From: UBA11524 sp034104265 | GTDB taxonomy: Bacteria > Bacillota > Clostridia > Christensenellales > Aristaeellaceae | Length of the DNA stretch: 64,000 bases | Direction of reading: 5' to 3' | Assembly (NCBI GenBank): GCA_034104265.1 | Contig: JAXEEE010000104.1 | Coordinates: 1 to 64,000 of the forward strand | Shown: positions 1-7,544 of the stretch, in pieces | Layout of the letters: each line of letters begins with the position of its first letter | Position numbering within the stretch: position 1 is the stretch's first letter | Position numbers and translations under genes: made by a program | Notes under the pieces: generated by a model | The model's database searches: none | What the model saw: only the letters and a program-made list of their open reading frames with translations | What the model was told of the DNA's origin: nothing

Positions 1-48
1 CAAGGGGCGATGCCCCTTGACCCTTTTTCCGCTGGCGCGTTCCCTTGA
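1..48 (+). repeat. Dispersed structured repeat, copy A (cut by window start)
   Basis: This is the 3' end of a repeat seen again at 30514-30803 and 36336-36600. It holds the hairpin CAAGGGG-C-GAT-G-CCCCTTG at 1-19, followed by a stretch ending CCGCTGGCGCG and TTCCCTTG that matches the ends of the other copies. The rest of the copy lies before the window. No coding function is evident. Confidence 0.7.
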
Positions 49-64
49 AGTTGGCTTAACCTGG

Positions 65-1291
65 TCAGGTGGCGGTTTGCTTCATTTCCGGGGTGAAGCG
101 GGTTTTCACGACGACGTTCAGCACCGCGCAAATCACCAGCAGCGCAACCGTCACAAAAATCGCGCTCATGCCGCCGGTGAAGCCGAACACCTCCGCCAGC
201 GCGCCCACCAGCGCGGGCATGATGATCGCGCCCGTGGAGCCCATGGCCAGCAGTGCGCTGGTCGCCATGGGATAGGTGTTGGTGAAGATGGCCGCGTCGG
301 AGTAGATCATCGGGCAGATGCCCGCCATGCACAGCCCCAGCCCCGCCACGGAGAAGGTCGCCATGGCAATGGAATTGCTCAGGAGCATCAGCCCGTAGAA
401 CAACGTCATGCCGATGCTGCATACCAGCATCATTTTCTTCTGCGGGAAGCGGGCGGACAGCGCGGCGCAGCTCAGCCGGCCGATGAGGATCACCACCCAC
501 AGCAGGGAGGCCATGGTCTGGCTGTAGCTGGTCACATCGCTGCCGGAGGCGGTCAGGGCGGCGCAGAGGCTTTCCTTGTTCTGGATGTAGGTCACCAGCC
601 AGCCGTTGATGGCGTACTCGCTGCACAGGTAGCAGAACATCATCCCGCCCAGGATCAGGAAGGACGGATTCTTCAGGAACTTCCAGGTGGTGTTGCCCTT
701 GTTGTGCCGGTCAAGGCTGTCCTGCTTGAGGTGCATGCGGCTGAAGGCAAACACGCATCCGCAGCCGAAAATCAGCACGAAGGCCAGGCCTGCCTTCCAG
801 GAGAAGGCGTTGCGCAGCCCCAGGAACACCAGCGGCGCAATGATCGCGCCGATGGCGAAGGAGCTGTGCAGCAGGTTGGACGCGGCGGGGCTGCCCCCGG
901 AGAGCTTGTTGACCATGCGGTTGTCGAAGTTGGTGATGCTGCCCCGGCCAAAGCCGATGAGCAGGAACGCCAGCAGCAGCCACGCGGGTACGCCGAAGAG
1001 CGTCAGCATGAAGTAGCCCAGCACAGCCATGGCGCTGAGCAGGGTGATGGACCGGCGCTGGCCCAGCCACAGCGGGATCATGCCGCTGACCAGCCCTGCC
1101 ACCAGGTTGCCCGCGGAATGGGCGGAGAGCAGCAGGCCGCTGGTGGCGTCGCTCAGGTTGTAGGCGGCCTTCAGATCGGGCATGACGCTGCCCATGGTCA
1201 TGGAGAGGATACCGCTGAAGCAGAAGGCGCAGAAGCAGGTGAACAGCGTGCGTTTGTCGCCCTTGTCCAGGCGCTTGATGAAGGAAAACAT
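65..1291 (-). CDS. MFS transporter, probable hexuronate importer
   Basis: The product is a 408-residue polytopic protein with about twelve hydrophobic segments, typical of the major facilitator superfamily. The start at 1291 was chosen because AAAGGAG lies just upstream; an upstream in-frame Met has no such site. It is the last gene of the run uxaB-uxaA-MFS, 86 bases after uxaA. That context, not the sequence, suggests it imports galacturonate, glucuronate or a short uronide. Glycine-rich loops such as GFGRGS and the SNLLHSSFAIGA stretch resemble sugar-transporting members of the family. Substrate is inferred only. Confidence 0.8.
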   Translation of the reverse strand: MFSFIKRLDKGDKRTLFTCFCAFCFSGILSMTMGSVMPDLKAAYNLSDATSGLLLSAHSAGNLVAGLVSGMIPLWLGQRRSITLLSAMAVLGYFMLTLFGVPAWLLLAFLLIGFGRGSITNFDNRMVNKLSGGSPAASNLLHSSFAIGAIIAPLVFLGLRNAFSWKAGLAFVLIFGCGCVFAFSRMHLKQDSLDRHNKGNTTWKFLKNPSFLILGGMMFCYLCSEYAINGWLVTYIQNKESLCAALTASGSDVTSYSQTMASLLWVVILIGRLSCAALSARFPQKKMMLVCSIGMTLFYGLMLLSNSIAMATFSVAGLGLCMAGICPMIYSDAAIFTNTYPMATSALLAMGSTGAIIMPALVGALAEVFGFTGGMSAIFVTVALLVICAVLNVVVKTRFTPEMKQTAT

Positions 1292-1377
1292 GTGGGAGCT
1301 CCTTTGCGTTATGATCGGGGTGATACACAAGAACACGGGACGCATGTCACGCCCCGTGAACGGAATTCATTCGGGTA

Positions 1378-2862
1378 TTACAGGGTTACGCCGGTCTTGA
1401 AGATGGCCAGGTCGTGGAAGCCCCGCTGCTCGGAGCAGACCTTGCGGCCGCTGGCAGCCTCCAGGACAAAGTCCATCAGCGCCTGGCTGAGCTCCGGCAG
1501 GCTCTTGCCGTCGGTGAGCAGCGCGCCGGCGTTGAAGTCGATCCAGCCGTGCTTGCGCTGGGCCAGGGGGGTGTTGGAGGCGATCTTCACCGTGGGCACG
1601 GGGCAGGCGAAGGGCGTGCCGCGCCCGGTGGAGAACAGCACGATCTGCGCGCCGGAGGCAGCCAGGGCCGTGGCGGCCACCAGATCGTTGCCGGGGGCGG
1701 AGAGCAGGTTCAGGCCGGGTACCCGCACCTTCTCGCCATAGGCCAGCACGTCCTTGACGGGGGAGAAGCCGCTCTTCTGGGTGCAGCCCAGGGCCTTGTC
1801 CTCCAGGGTGGAGATGCCGCCGGCCTTGTTGCCGGGGGAGGGGTTCTCGTAGATGGTCTGGTGATGCTCCTCGAAGTACCGCTTGAAGTCGTTGATGAGG
1901 CGGACGGTCTTGTTGAACATGGCCTCGGTCTCGCAGCGGTCCATCAGGATGGTCTCCGCTCCGAACATCTCGGGCACCTCGGTGAGGATGGTGGCGCCGC
2001 CCTGGGCCACCAGCAGGTCGGAGAACCCGCCGATGACGGGGTTGGCCGTGATGCCGCTGAAGCCGTCGGAGCCGCCGCACTTCAGGCCCACCACCAGCTT
2101 GGAGGCGGGGCAGGGCACGCGCTTTTCATCGCGCATGTTGTCCGCCAGCTCCTTGAGCAGGGCCATGGCAGCCTCGTGCTCGTCCTCCACCTGCTGGCAC
2201 ACCAGGAAGCGCACGCGATCCCTGTCGTAATCGCCCATGTGCTCCTCAATGATGGCCGCGCTGCTGTTTTCGCAGCCCAGGCCCAGCACCAGCACGCCGC
2301 CCACGTTGGGATGGGTGGCCAGGTTGGCCAGGACGGTGCGGGTGTTCTCCTGATCGTCGCCCATCTGGGAGCAGCCGTAGGGGTGGGGGAAGGCGTACAC
2401 GCACTCCACGCCGCCGCCTACCAGGGACTGGGCGTCCTTCTCAAGGGCCTTGGCGATATCGTTGACGCAGCCCACCGTGGGCAGGATCCACAATTCGTTG
2501 CGGATGCCCACCCGGCCGTCCTTGCGGGGATAGCCCATGAAGGTGGCGGGCTCCTTCGCCTCCACCTGAGGGAAGGTGGGATGGTATTCATATTCCAGCT
2601 CGCCGGAGAGGAGGGTGTGCAGGTTCTGCACATGGACGTGCCCGCCCTTGCGGATGTCCTCCTTGGCGTAGCCGATGGGGAAGCCGTACTTGATGACCTT
2701 GCCCTGGGCGGGGATGTCCTCCAGGGCCACCTTGTGTCCGGCGGGGACGGCGTCCACGGTGGTGAGGGTCACGCCGTTCACCGTGAGGGTCACGCCCTTG
2801 TCAATGGCGGACAGGGCCACGGCCACGTTGTCCTTGGGGGTGATGCGGAGAAGCTCAGCCAT
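1378..2862 (-). CDS. uxaA: Altronate dehydratase
   Basis: UxaA dehydrates D-altronate to 2-keto-3-deoxy-D-gluconate in the cytoplasm, the third step of galacturonate breakdown. The 494-residue protein has the family's two parts: an N-terminal SAF-like domain (about 1-95, beginning MAELLRITPKDNVAVAL) and the large catalytic part with the conserved stretches GYPRKDGRVGIRNE, PHPYGCSQMGDD and KCGGSDGFSGI. Length is normal for the family. A GGAGG site precedes the ATG. It follows uxaB by 78 bases on the same strand, so the two are probably cotranscribed. The next steps (KDG kinase, KDPG aldolase) are not in this window. Confidence 0.95.
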   Translation of the reverse strand: MAELLRITPKDNVAVALSAIDKGVTLTVNGVTLTTVDAVPAGHKVALEDIPAQGKVIKYGFPIGYAKEDIRKGGHVHVQNLHTLLSGELEYEYHPTFPQVEAKEPATFMGYPRKDGRVGIRNELWILPTVGCVNDIAKALEKDAQSLVGGGVECVYAFPHPYGCSQMGDDQENTRTVLANLATHPNVGGVLVLGLGCENSSAAIIEEHMGDYDRDRVRFLVCQQVEDEHEAAMALLKELADNMRDEKRVPCPASKLVVGLKCGGSDGFSGITANPVIGGFSDLLVAQGGATILTEVPEMFGAETILMDRCETEAMFNKTVRLINDFKRYFEEHHQTIYENPSPGNKAGGISTLEDKALGCTQKSGFSPVKDVLAYGEKVRVPGLNLLSAPGNDLVAATALAASGAQIVLFSTGRGTPFACPVPTVKIASNTPLAQRKHGWIDFNAGALLTDGKSLPELSQALMDFVLEAASGRKVCSEQRGFHDLAIFKTGVTL

Positions 2863-2940
2863 GGGAAACAGGCCTCCTTCAATACAAGAATATCCGCCGC
2901 GGGCGATGGAAGCCGTCCGCGGCGGCGGAAGGAACGGGGA

Positions 2941-4410
2941 TTACGCGCCGAACTTCTCGGTCATGACGGTGCGCATGCCGCGATTCAGGATATCCTCCAG
3001 GGACGCGGACACGGACTCGATCAGGCCGGGCACCTTGCACAGGTCGGGGCCGAAGAAGCTCTCGTTGGACAGGAAGGCACGGGCCTGGTCGGCGGGCGCC
3101 TGGTCGGAGGTGGTGGCGAAGAACTCCAGCACCGCCGCGTCATCCTGCAGGGTGTAGGGCTGGCCGTCGCGGGTGCACTCCAGCTTGCCCTCGACCACCT
3201 TGCCGCCCCGGTACAGGCTCATCAGGCTGGCCAGGGAGAAGGTCAGCCGCTCGGGCAGCTTGCCGGTGCGCTCCACGTAAACCAGCAGGCTGGGCATGCA
3301 GCGGGCGCGCCACTTGCTGACGGAGTTCAGGCAGATGGAGAGCAGCGCATGCTTGATGAAGGGGTTCATGAAGCGGCCGGTCACCGCCTCGGCGAAGGCC
3401 ATCAGGTCGTCCTTGGGCAGGTCGAGGGTGGGGATGACCTCGTCGTAGAGGGTCTTCTGCATGAAGTTCAGGATCATGGGATCCTTCATGGCGTCCAGCA
3501 CGATGTCGTAGCCGCACTGGAAGGCAGCAGGCACGAAGGAGGTGTGCGCGCCGTTGAGGATGCGCACCTTGCGCTGCTTGTAGGGCTTCTGGTTGTCGGT
3601 GTAGATCACCGGCAGGCCGCACTGGGGCAGGGGCAGCTCGGCACTGATGTCCTTGCCGGACTCGATGACCCACAGACCGAAGGGCTCGGCGGTGACCAGG
3701 ATGCGGTCCTCATAGCCCAGCTTCTCCCAGATGGCCTGATCCTCGCCCCGGGGATAGCCGGTGACGATGCGGTCCACCAGCGTGGAGGTGAACACGCAGG
3801 CCTCCTCCAGCCACTGATCGAACTTCTCGCCCAGGTTCCAGATCTTCGCCAGGGCCTTGACGCACTTCTTGAGCATGATGCCGTTGTCGTCAATCAGCTC
3901 CACGGGCAGGATGATCAGGCCCTTGTCGGGGGCGTAGTTGAAGTGCTCCGCGCGCTCGTAGAGCAGCTTGGTCAGCTTGCCGGGATAGGTGTTGGGCGGG
4001 CAGAGCTCCAGCTTGTCGCTCTCGTCCAGGACGATGCCGGCCTCGGTGGTGTTGGAGACGATGAAGCGCAGGCTGTCCAGCCTGGCGTAGGCGGCGTAGC
4101 GGTCATAGTCGGTGTAGGCGTCCACGGCGTCCGCCACGGAGGTGACCACGCGGGTCTGCTCCACGGCCTCGCCGTCCACCAGGCCGCGCAGCATCACGGT
4201 GTAGCGGTAGTCCTGCTCCTTGAAGGCGGGGAAGAGGGTGCCGATATTGATGGGCTTCACCAGGGCGATGGAGCCGTTGAAGTCGGTCTTTTCATTGGCA
4301 ATGTCAATGAAGTAGTCCACAAAGGCGCGCAGGAAATTGCCCTCGCCGAACTGCAGTACCTTCACGGGGCGCTGGGGCGCGGGAGCCATGGATGCGGTCA
4401 GGCGTTCCAT
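2941..4410 (-). CDS. uxaB: Tagaturonate reductase (altronate oxidoreductase)
   Basis: UxaB reduces D-tagaturonate to D-altronate with NADH, linking UxaC to UxaA. The 489-residue protein belongs to the mannitol dehydrogenase/polyol dehydrogenase family: an N-terminal nucleotide-binding part starting KVLQFGEGNFLRAFVDYF, and a C-terminal catalytic part with NGAHTSFVPAAF and the conserved KWRARCMPSLL region. The start has GGAGGG about 8 bases upstream. It is the first gene of the minus-strand uronate operon and has its own near-consensus promoter at 4489-4517. Fructuronate reductase (UxuB) is a relative, but UxaA and UxaC as neighbours favour UxaB. Confidence 0.93.
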   Translation of the reverse strand: MERLTASMAPAPQRPVKVLQFGEGNFLRAFVDYFIDIANEKTDFNGSIALVKPINIGTLFPAFKEQDYRYTVMLRGLVDGEAVEQTRVVTSVADAVDAYTDYDRYAAYARLDSLRFIVSNTTEAGIVLDESDKLELCPPNTYPGKLTKLLYERAEHFNYAPDKGLIILPVELIDDNGIMLKKCVKALAKIWNLGEKFDQWLEEACVFTSTLVDRIVTGYPRGEDQAIWEKLGYEDRILVTAEPFGLWVIESGKDISAELPLPQCGLPVIYTDNQKPYKQRKVRILNGAHTSFVPAAFQCGYDIVLDAMKDPMILNFMQKTLYDEVIPTLDLPKDDLMAFAEAVTGRFMNPFIKHALLSICLNSVSKWRARCMPSLLVYVERTGKLPERLTFSLASLMSLYRGGKVVEGKLECTRDGQPYTLQDDAAVLEFFATTSDQAPADQARAFLSNESFFGPDLCKVPGLIESVSASLEDILNRGMRTVMTEKFGA

Positions 4411-4436
4411 TAGAAGATCCCTCCATTTGTGTCAGA

Positions 4437-4464
4437 TTCATGCTGTGTCGATGTGACGCATGAA
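4437..4464 (-). promoter_or_regulatory. Inverted repeat in uxaB leader, possible operator
   Basis: TTCATGC (4437-4443) is matched by GCATGAA (4458-4464) around a 14-base centre. It lies between the predicted transcription start and the uxaB ATG. It may be a regulator site or an RNA hairpin; it does not resemble the LacI-type site on the other side of the intergenic region. Confidence 0.35.
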
Positions 4465-4488
4465 AATAATTACATTGTTCCTCCTAAG

Positions 4489-4517
4489 ATTCTACTCCAC
4501 TTTTGCTGTTTCGTCAA
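4489..4517 (-). promoter_or_regulatory. Sigma-A promoter of uxaB-uxaA-MFS
   Basis: Read on the minus strand, TTGACG (4517-4512) and TAGAAT (4494-4489) are separated by 17 bases. Transcription would start near 4482, leaving a leader of about 70 bases. Confidence 0.75.
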
Positions 4518-4597
4518 TCTGTTTTCCTCCGGGGTGAAAATTTATTTGTCGGCTTTGTCCGTCTCGGCGCCAAATCCTGATATTCGTGGGAAAACTG

Positions 4598-4626
4598 TTG
4601 CAAATCGTTGGGAAAGCGTGTATAAT
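4598..4626 (+). promoter_or_regulatory. Sigma-A promoter of the lacI-type gene and uxaC
   Basis: TTGCAA (4598-4603) and a perfect TATAAT (4621-4626) with a 17-base spacer. The predicted start point falls at about 4633, inside the outer arm of the inverted repeat that surrounds the operator. Confidence 0.8.
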
Positions 4627-4630
4627 TTTG

Positions 4631-4668
4631 ACGGATGAACTTTGTGTAAACGCTTACAATTCATCCGT
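4631..4668 (+). promoter_or_regulatory. LacI-type operator inside a larger inverted repeat
   Basis: The core TGTAAACGCTTACA (4645-4658) is a near-perfect palindrome with the central CG typical of LacI/GalR operators. It is enclosed by arms ACGGATGAA (4631-4639) and TTCATCCGT (4660-4668). Its place just downstream of the -10 box fits repression by roadblock or occlusion, most simply autoregulation by the adjacent LacI-family protein. CcpA is an alternative binder. Confidence 0.7.
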
Positions 4669-4687
4669 GGGAAAGGGATAACAGCCT

Positions 4688-5695
4688 GTGAATATTTACG
4701 ACATTTCCAGGCGGGCGGGCGTGTCCATCGCCACGGTGTCGCGGGTGCTCAACAACAGCCCCCACGTCAGCGAAAGCACACGCAAAAAAGTCATGGCGGT
4801 CATTGAGGGGTGCGGTTATGTACCCAACGCCTTTGCCCGCGGCCTTGGTCTGAACAGCATGCAGACCATCGGCCTATTGTGCCCCAACGCATCCGATCCT
4901 TATCTGGCCCAGGCGCTGGCCAACCTGGAGCGGTCCTTCCGCGCCCATGGGTACGACTGCCTGCTCTCCTGCACGGGGATGGAGTTGTCCGCCCGCATGC
5001 AGGGGGTGGAGCTGCTCAAAACCCGCCATGTGGACGGCATGGTGCTGATGGGCTCCTCCTTCATCGAGGAGGACGACCGCAGCAACGACTGCATCCGCGA
5101 GGCGGCGGCGGCCATGCCCATCATCCTGCTCAACGGCTCCTTCGCCTGCGAGAACGTCTACTGCGTCCTGTGCGACGACCGCCGCGCCGTGTGCGAGGCC
5201 ACGCAGAGCCTCATCGACAGCGGGAGACGGCGGATCCTCTACCTCTACCACAGCAAGAACTACTCCGGCCGGGGCAAGCTGGCCGGCTACTGCGACGGCC
5301 TTTCCAGCCGGGGCATCCCCCGGGATGAAAGCCTCATCAGCTACTACGGGGAGGACAAGTCCGGCATCCATCAGGTGCGGGATCACCTCTTGGCCCTGGA
5401 GAAGGCGGGGGTGCAGTTCGACGCGGTGCTCACCAGCGAGGACGTGCTGGCCGTGGGCGCCATGAAGTACGCCCGTGCCTCGGGCCGCAGCGTGCCGGAG
5501 GATCTGAGCGTCATCGGGTACAACAACAGCGCCTACTGCCTGTGCTGCGAGCCGGAGCTGACCAGCGTGGACAACAAGCTCTCCGCCATCTGCGAGCACA
5601 TCGTTACCACCATGATGGGCGTGCTGGAGGGCCGCGAGATGCCGCAGAAGACCGTCTTCACCGGCGAGCTCATCCGCCGTGGTACCACATTGTAG
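4688..5695 (+). CDS. LacI/GalR-family regulator of uronate genes
   Basis: The 335-residue protein begins with a LacI helix-turn-helix (NIYDISRRAGVSIATVSRVLNN, residues 2-23) and hinge, followed by a periplasmic-binding-protein-like sensor domain (about 60-335). It starts with GTG at 4688, preceded by GGGAAAGGGATAA. It is the first gene of an operon with uxaC and diverges from uxaB, so it very likely represses hexuronate catabolism and is released by a uronate or a pathway intermediate. The ligand cannot be read from the sequence. A palindromic LacI-type site lies in its own leader. Confidence 0.9.
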   Translation: MNIYDISRRAGVSIATVSRVLNNSPHVSESTRKKVMAVIEGCGYVPNAFARGLGLNSMQTIGLLCPNASDPYLAQALANLERSFRAHGYDCLLSCTGMELSARMQGVELLKTRHVDGMVLMGSSFIEEDDRSNDCIREAAAAMPIILLNGSFACENVYCVLCDDRRAVCEATQSLIDSGRRRILYLYHSKNYSGRGKLAGYCDGLSSRGIPRDESLISYYGEDKSGIHQVRDHLLALEKAGVQFDAVLTSEDVLAVGAMKYARASGRSVPEDLSVIGYNNSAYCLCCEPELTSVDNKLSAICEHIVTTMMGVLEGREMPQKTVFTGELIRRGTTL

Positions 5696-5762
5696 CCCCC
5701 GTTCCGCATCTTTTGCGGACGAGTGGATAAATAACTGTTGATCAGCAAAGGAGAGATACCCC

Positions 5763-7172
5763 ATGCAGAAATTCATGGACAAGGACTTCCTGCTCAACAC
5801 GGAAACTGCCCGCGTGCTCTATCATGAGTATGCCGCCAAGTGCCCCATCATCGACTACCACTGCCATATCAGTCCCAAGCAGATCTGGGACGACCTGCGC
5901 TATGAGAACATCACCCAGGTGTGGCTGGGCGGCGACCACTACAAGTGGCGCCTGATGCGCTGCGCCGGCGTGGAGGAGAAGTACATCACCGGCGACGCCA
6001 GCGACTATGAGAAGTTCTGCAAGTGGGCCGAGGTGGTCGGCAAGGGCATCGGCAACCCCCTGTACCACTGGTCTCACCTGGAGCTGCAGCGGTTCTTCGG
6101 CTATGAGGGTGCGCTGTCCGCCAAGACTGCCGACGAGGTGTGGAACCTGGCCAACGCCAAGCTGCAGTCCGCGGGGTACTCCGTGCGCGGCCTGATCGAA
6201 ATGAGCAACGTGGAGACCATCTGCACCACCGACGATCCCATCGACAACCTGGAGTACCACCAGAAGCTGCTGGGCGACAAGACCTTCAAGACCAACGTGT
6301 GGCCCGCCTGGCGTCCCGACAAGGCCGTGAACATCGAAAAGCCCGAGTTCATGGACTACATCGGCAAGCTGGCTGCCGCCGCTGAGATGGAGATCAAGTC
6401 CTTCGCCGATGTGAAGGAAGCCCTGGCCAAGCGGATGGAGTTCTTCCATGCCAACCACTGCTGCCTGTCCGACCACGGCCTGAACTACGTGGTGTACGAG
6501 CCCGCCACCGACGCCGAGGTGGAGGCCATCTTCGCCCGGAAGGCTGCCGGCGAGGCCCTGACCGACAAGGAGGTTGCCCAGTACAAGACCGCCTGCATGC
6601 TGTTCTTCGCTGCCCAGTACAAGAAGCTGAACTGGACCATGCAGCTGCACTACGGCTGCCGCCGCGACAACAACCTGACCATGTACAAAAAGCTGGGCCC
6701 GGACACCGGCTTTGACACCATCAACAACTACGCGCCCGTGGATCAGATGGCGGCGTTCCTGGGTGCCTGCGAGGCTGAGGGCAACCTGCCCCGCACGGTG
6801 CTGTACTCCCTGAACCCCGCCGACAACCAGGCCATCGACACCCTGTGCGGCTGCTTCCAGTCCTCCGAGGCTGTGAGCAAGATCCAGCACGGCTCCGCCT
6901 GGTGGTTCAACGATCACTTCCAGGGCATGACCGATCAGCTGACCTCCCTGGCCAACCAGGGCTACCTGGCGGGCTTCGTGGGCATGCTGACCGACAGCCG
7001 CTCCTTCCTGTCCTATCCCCGGCACGAGTACTTCCGCCGGATCCTGTGCCGCCTGCTGGGCGAATGGGTGGAGGACGGCCGCTTCCCGCAGGATTACGAC
7101 CTGCTGGGCGACATCGTCCGCGGCGTGAGCTACGAGAACGCCAGGAAGTACTTCAACTTCGACCAGAAGTAA
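5763..7172 (+). CDS. uxaC: Glucuronate (uronate) isomerase
   Basis: UxaC interconverts D-galacturonate with D-tagaturonate and D-glucuronate with D-fructuronate, the first cytoplasmic step of hexuronate use. The 469-residue length is normal. The N-terminus carries the metal-binding DYHCHISPKQIWDD motif of this amidohydrolase-superfamily enzyme, and the C-terminal half has the conserved GWWFND-like segment (SAWWFNDHFQGM) and MLTDSRSFLSYPRHEYFRR. AAAGGAG lies 8 bases before the ATG. It follows the regulator by 67 bases, and a terminator follows at 7192. Confidence 0.96.
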   Translation: MQKFMDKDFLLNTETARVLYHEYAAKCPIIDYHCHISPKQIWDDLRYENITQVWLGGDHYKWRLMRCAGVEEKYITGDASDYEKFCKWAEVVGKGIGNPLYHWSHLELQRFFGYEGALSAKTADEVWNLANAKLQSAGYSVRGLIEMSNVETICTTDDPIDNLEYHQKLLGDKTFKTNVWPAWRPDKAVNIEKPEFMDYIGKLAAAAEMEIKSFADVKEALAKRMEFFHANHCCLSDHGLNYVVYEPATDAEVEAIFARKAAGEALTDKEVAQYKTACMLFFAAQYKKLNWTMQLHYGCRRDNNLTMYKKLGPDTGFDTINNYAPVDQMAAFLGACEAEGNLPRTVLYSLNPADNQAIDTLCGCFQSSEAVSKIQHGSAWWFNDHFQGMTDQLTSLANQGYLAGFVGMLTDSRSFLSYPRHEYFRRILCRLLGEWVEDGRFPQDYDLLGDIVRGVSYENARKYFNFDQK

Positions 7173-7191
7173 TTGCAAACGCACAATCCCA

Positions 7192-7224
7192 AAGGAGCCG
7201 GGCAGTCTGTCCGGCTCCTTTTCC
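7192..7224 (+). terminator. Terminator after uxaC
   Basis: AAGGAGCCGG (7192-7201) pairs with CCGGCTCCTT (7211-7220) around a nine-base loop and runs into TTTTCCTT. Confidence 0.8.
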
Positions 7225-7250
7225 TTATGCCATGGGGGAGAAACAAAAGA

Positions 7251-7282
7251 AAAGACCTGCAATCGACTGATTGCAGGTCTTT
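7251..7282 (-). terminator. Terminator of the tRNA operon
   Basis: A perfect 14-bp stem (7251-7264 with 7269-7282, loop GACT) lies immediately after the tRNA-Met 3' end. On the minus strand it is followed by a T-rich run (TTTTCTTTTGTTT). Confidence 0.85.
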
Positions 7283-7286
7283 GGAG

Positions 7287-7360
7287 TGGCTCAGATAGGA
7301 TTCGAACCTATGACACTCCGGGTATGAACCGAATGCTCTGGCCAACTGAGCTACTGAGCC
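7287..7360 (-). tRNA. tRNA-Met (CAT), elongator
   Basis: Seventy-four bases fold into a cloverleaf: acceptor GGCTCAG/CTGAGCC, D-stem GCTC/GAGC, anticodon stem TTCGG/CCGGA with loop TTCATAC, and T-stem ATAGG/CCTAT with loop TTCGAAT. The anticodon is CAT. It has a paired first base and lacks initiator features, so elongator tRNA-Met is the natural call; tRNA-Ile2 with a modified C is the alternative. The 3' CCA is not encoded. It is transcribed after tRNA-fMet. Confidence 0.93.
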
Positions 7361-7363
7361 ACA

Positions 7364-7440
<77 letters not shown>

Positions 7441-7485
7441 TCATCCGATGTCGTACGGCGATCCCCGCCGGTGGCGACAAGAGAT

Positions 7486-7514
7486 ATAATACACGATTTC
7501 CAGGTGAATGTCAA
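7486..7514 (-). promoter_or_regulatory. Promoter of the tRNA-fMet/tRNA-Met operon
   Basis: On the minus strand, a perfect TTGACA (7514-7509) and TATTAT (7491-7486) are separated by 17 bases, about 45 bases before the tRNA. Confidence 0.85.
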
Positions 7515-7544
7515 GGGGTTTTTGAAAGAAATGCGGACATATTT

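Noticed and set aside
1300..1377. Weak inverted repeat CACGGG...CCCGTG between uxaA and the MFS gene
   Set aside because: Short stem, no T run; the genes are probably cotranscribed and the repeat is not convincing as a terminator.
17..1741. Long plus-strand open frame over the MFS and uxaA region, rich in His, Gln and Gly
   Set aside because: It is the antisense of clear genes on the minus strand; GC-rich codons seldom give stops on the opposite strand. No ribosome site or homology.
1414..4413. Plus-strand open frame of nearly 1000 codons opposite uxaA and uxaB
   Set aside because: Same cause: low-complexity Gly/His/Val translation antisense to two well-recognised enzymes.
4470..4485. AGGAGG followed by ATGTAA (start-stop) in the uxaB leader
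   Set aside because: The predicted transcript starts inside the AGGAGG, so it is unlikely to work as a ribosome site; probably chance.
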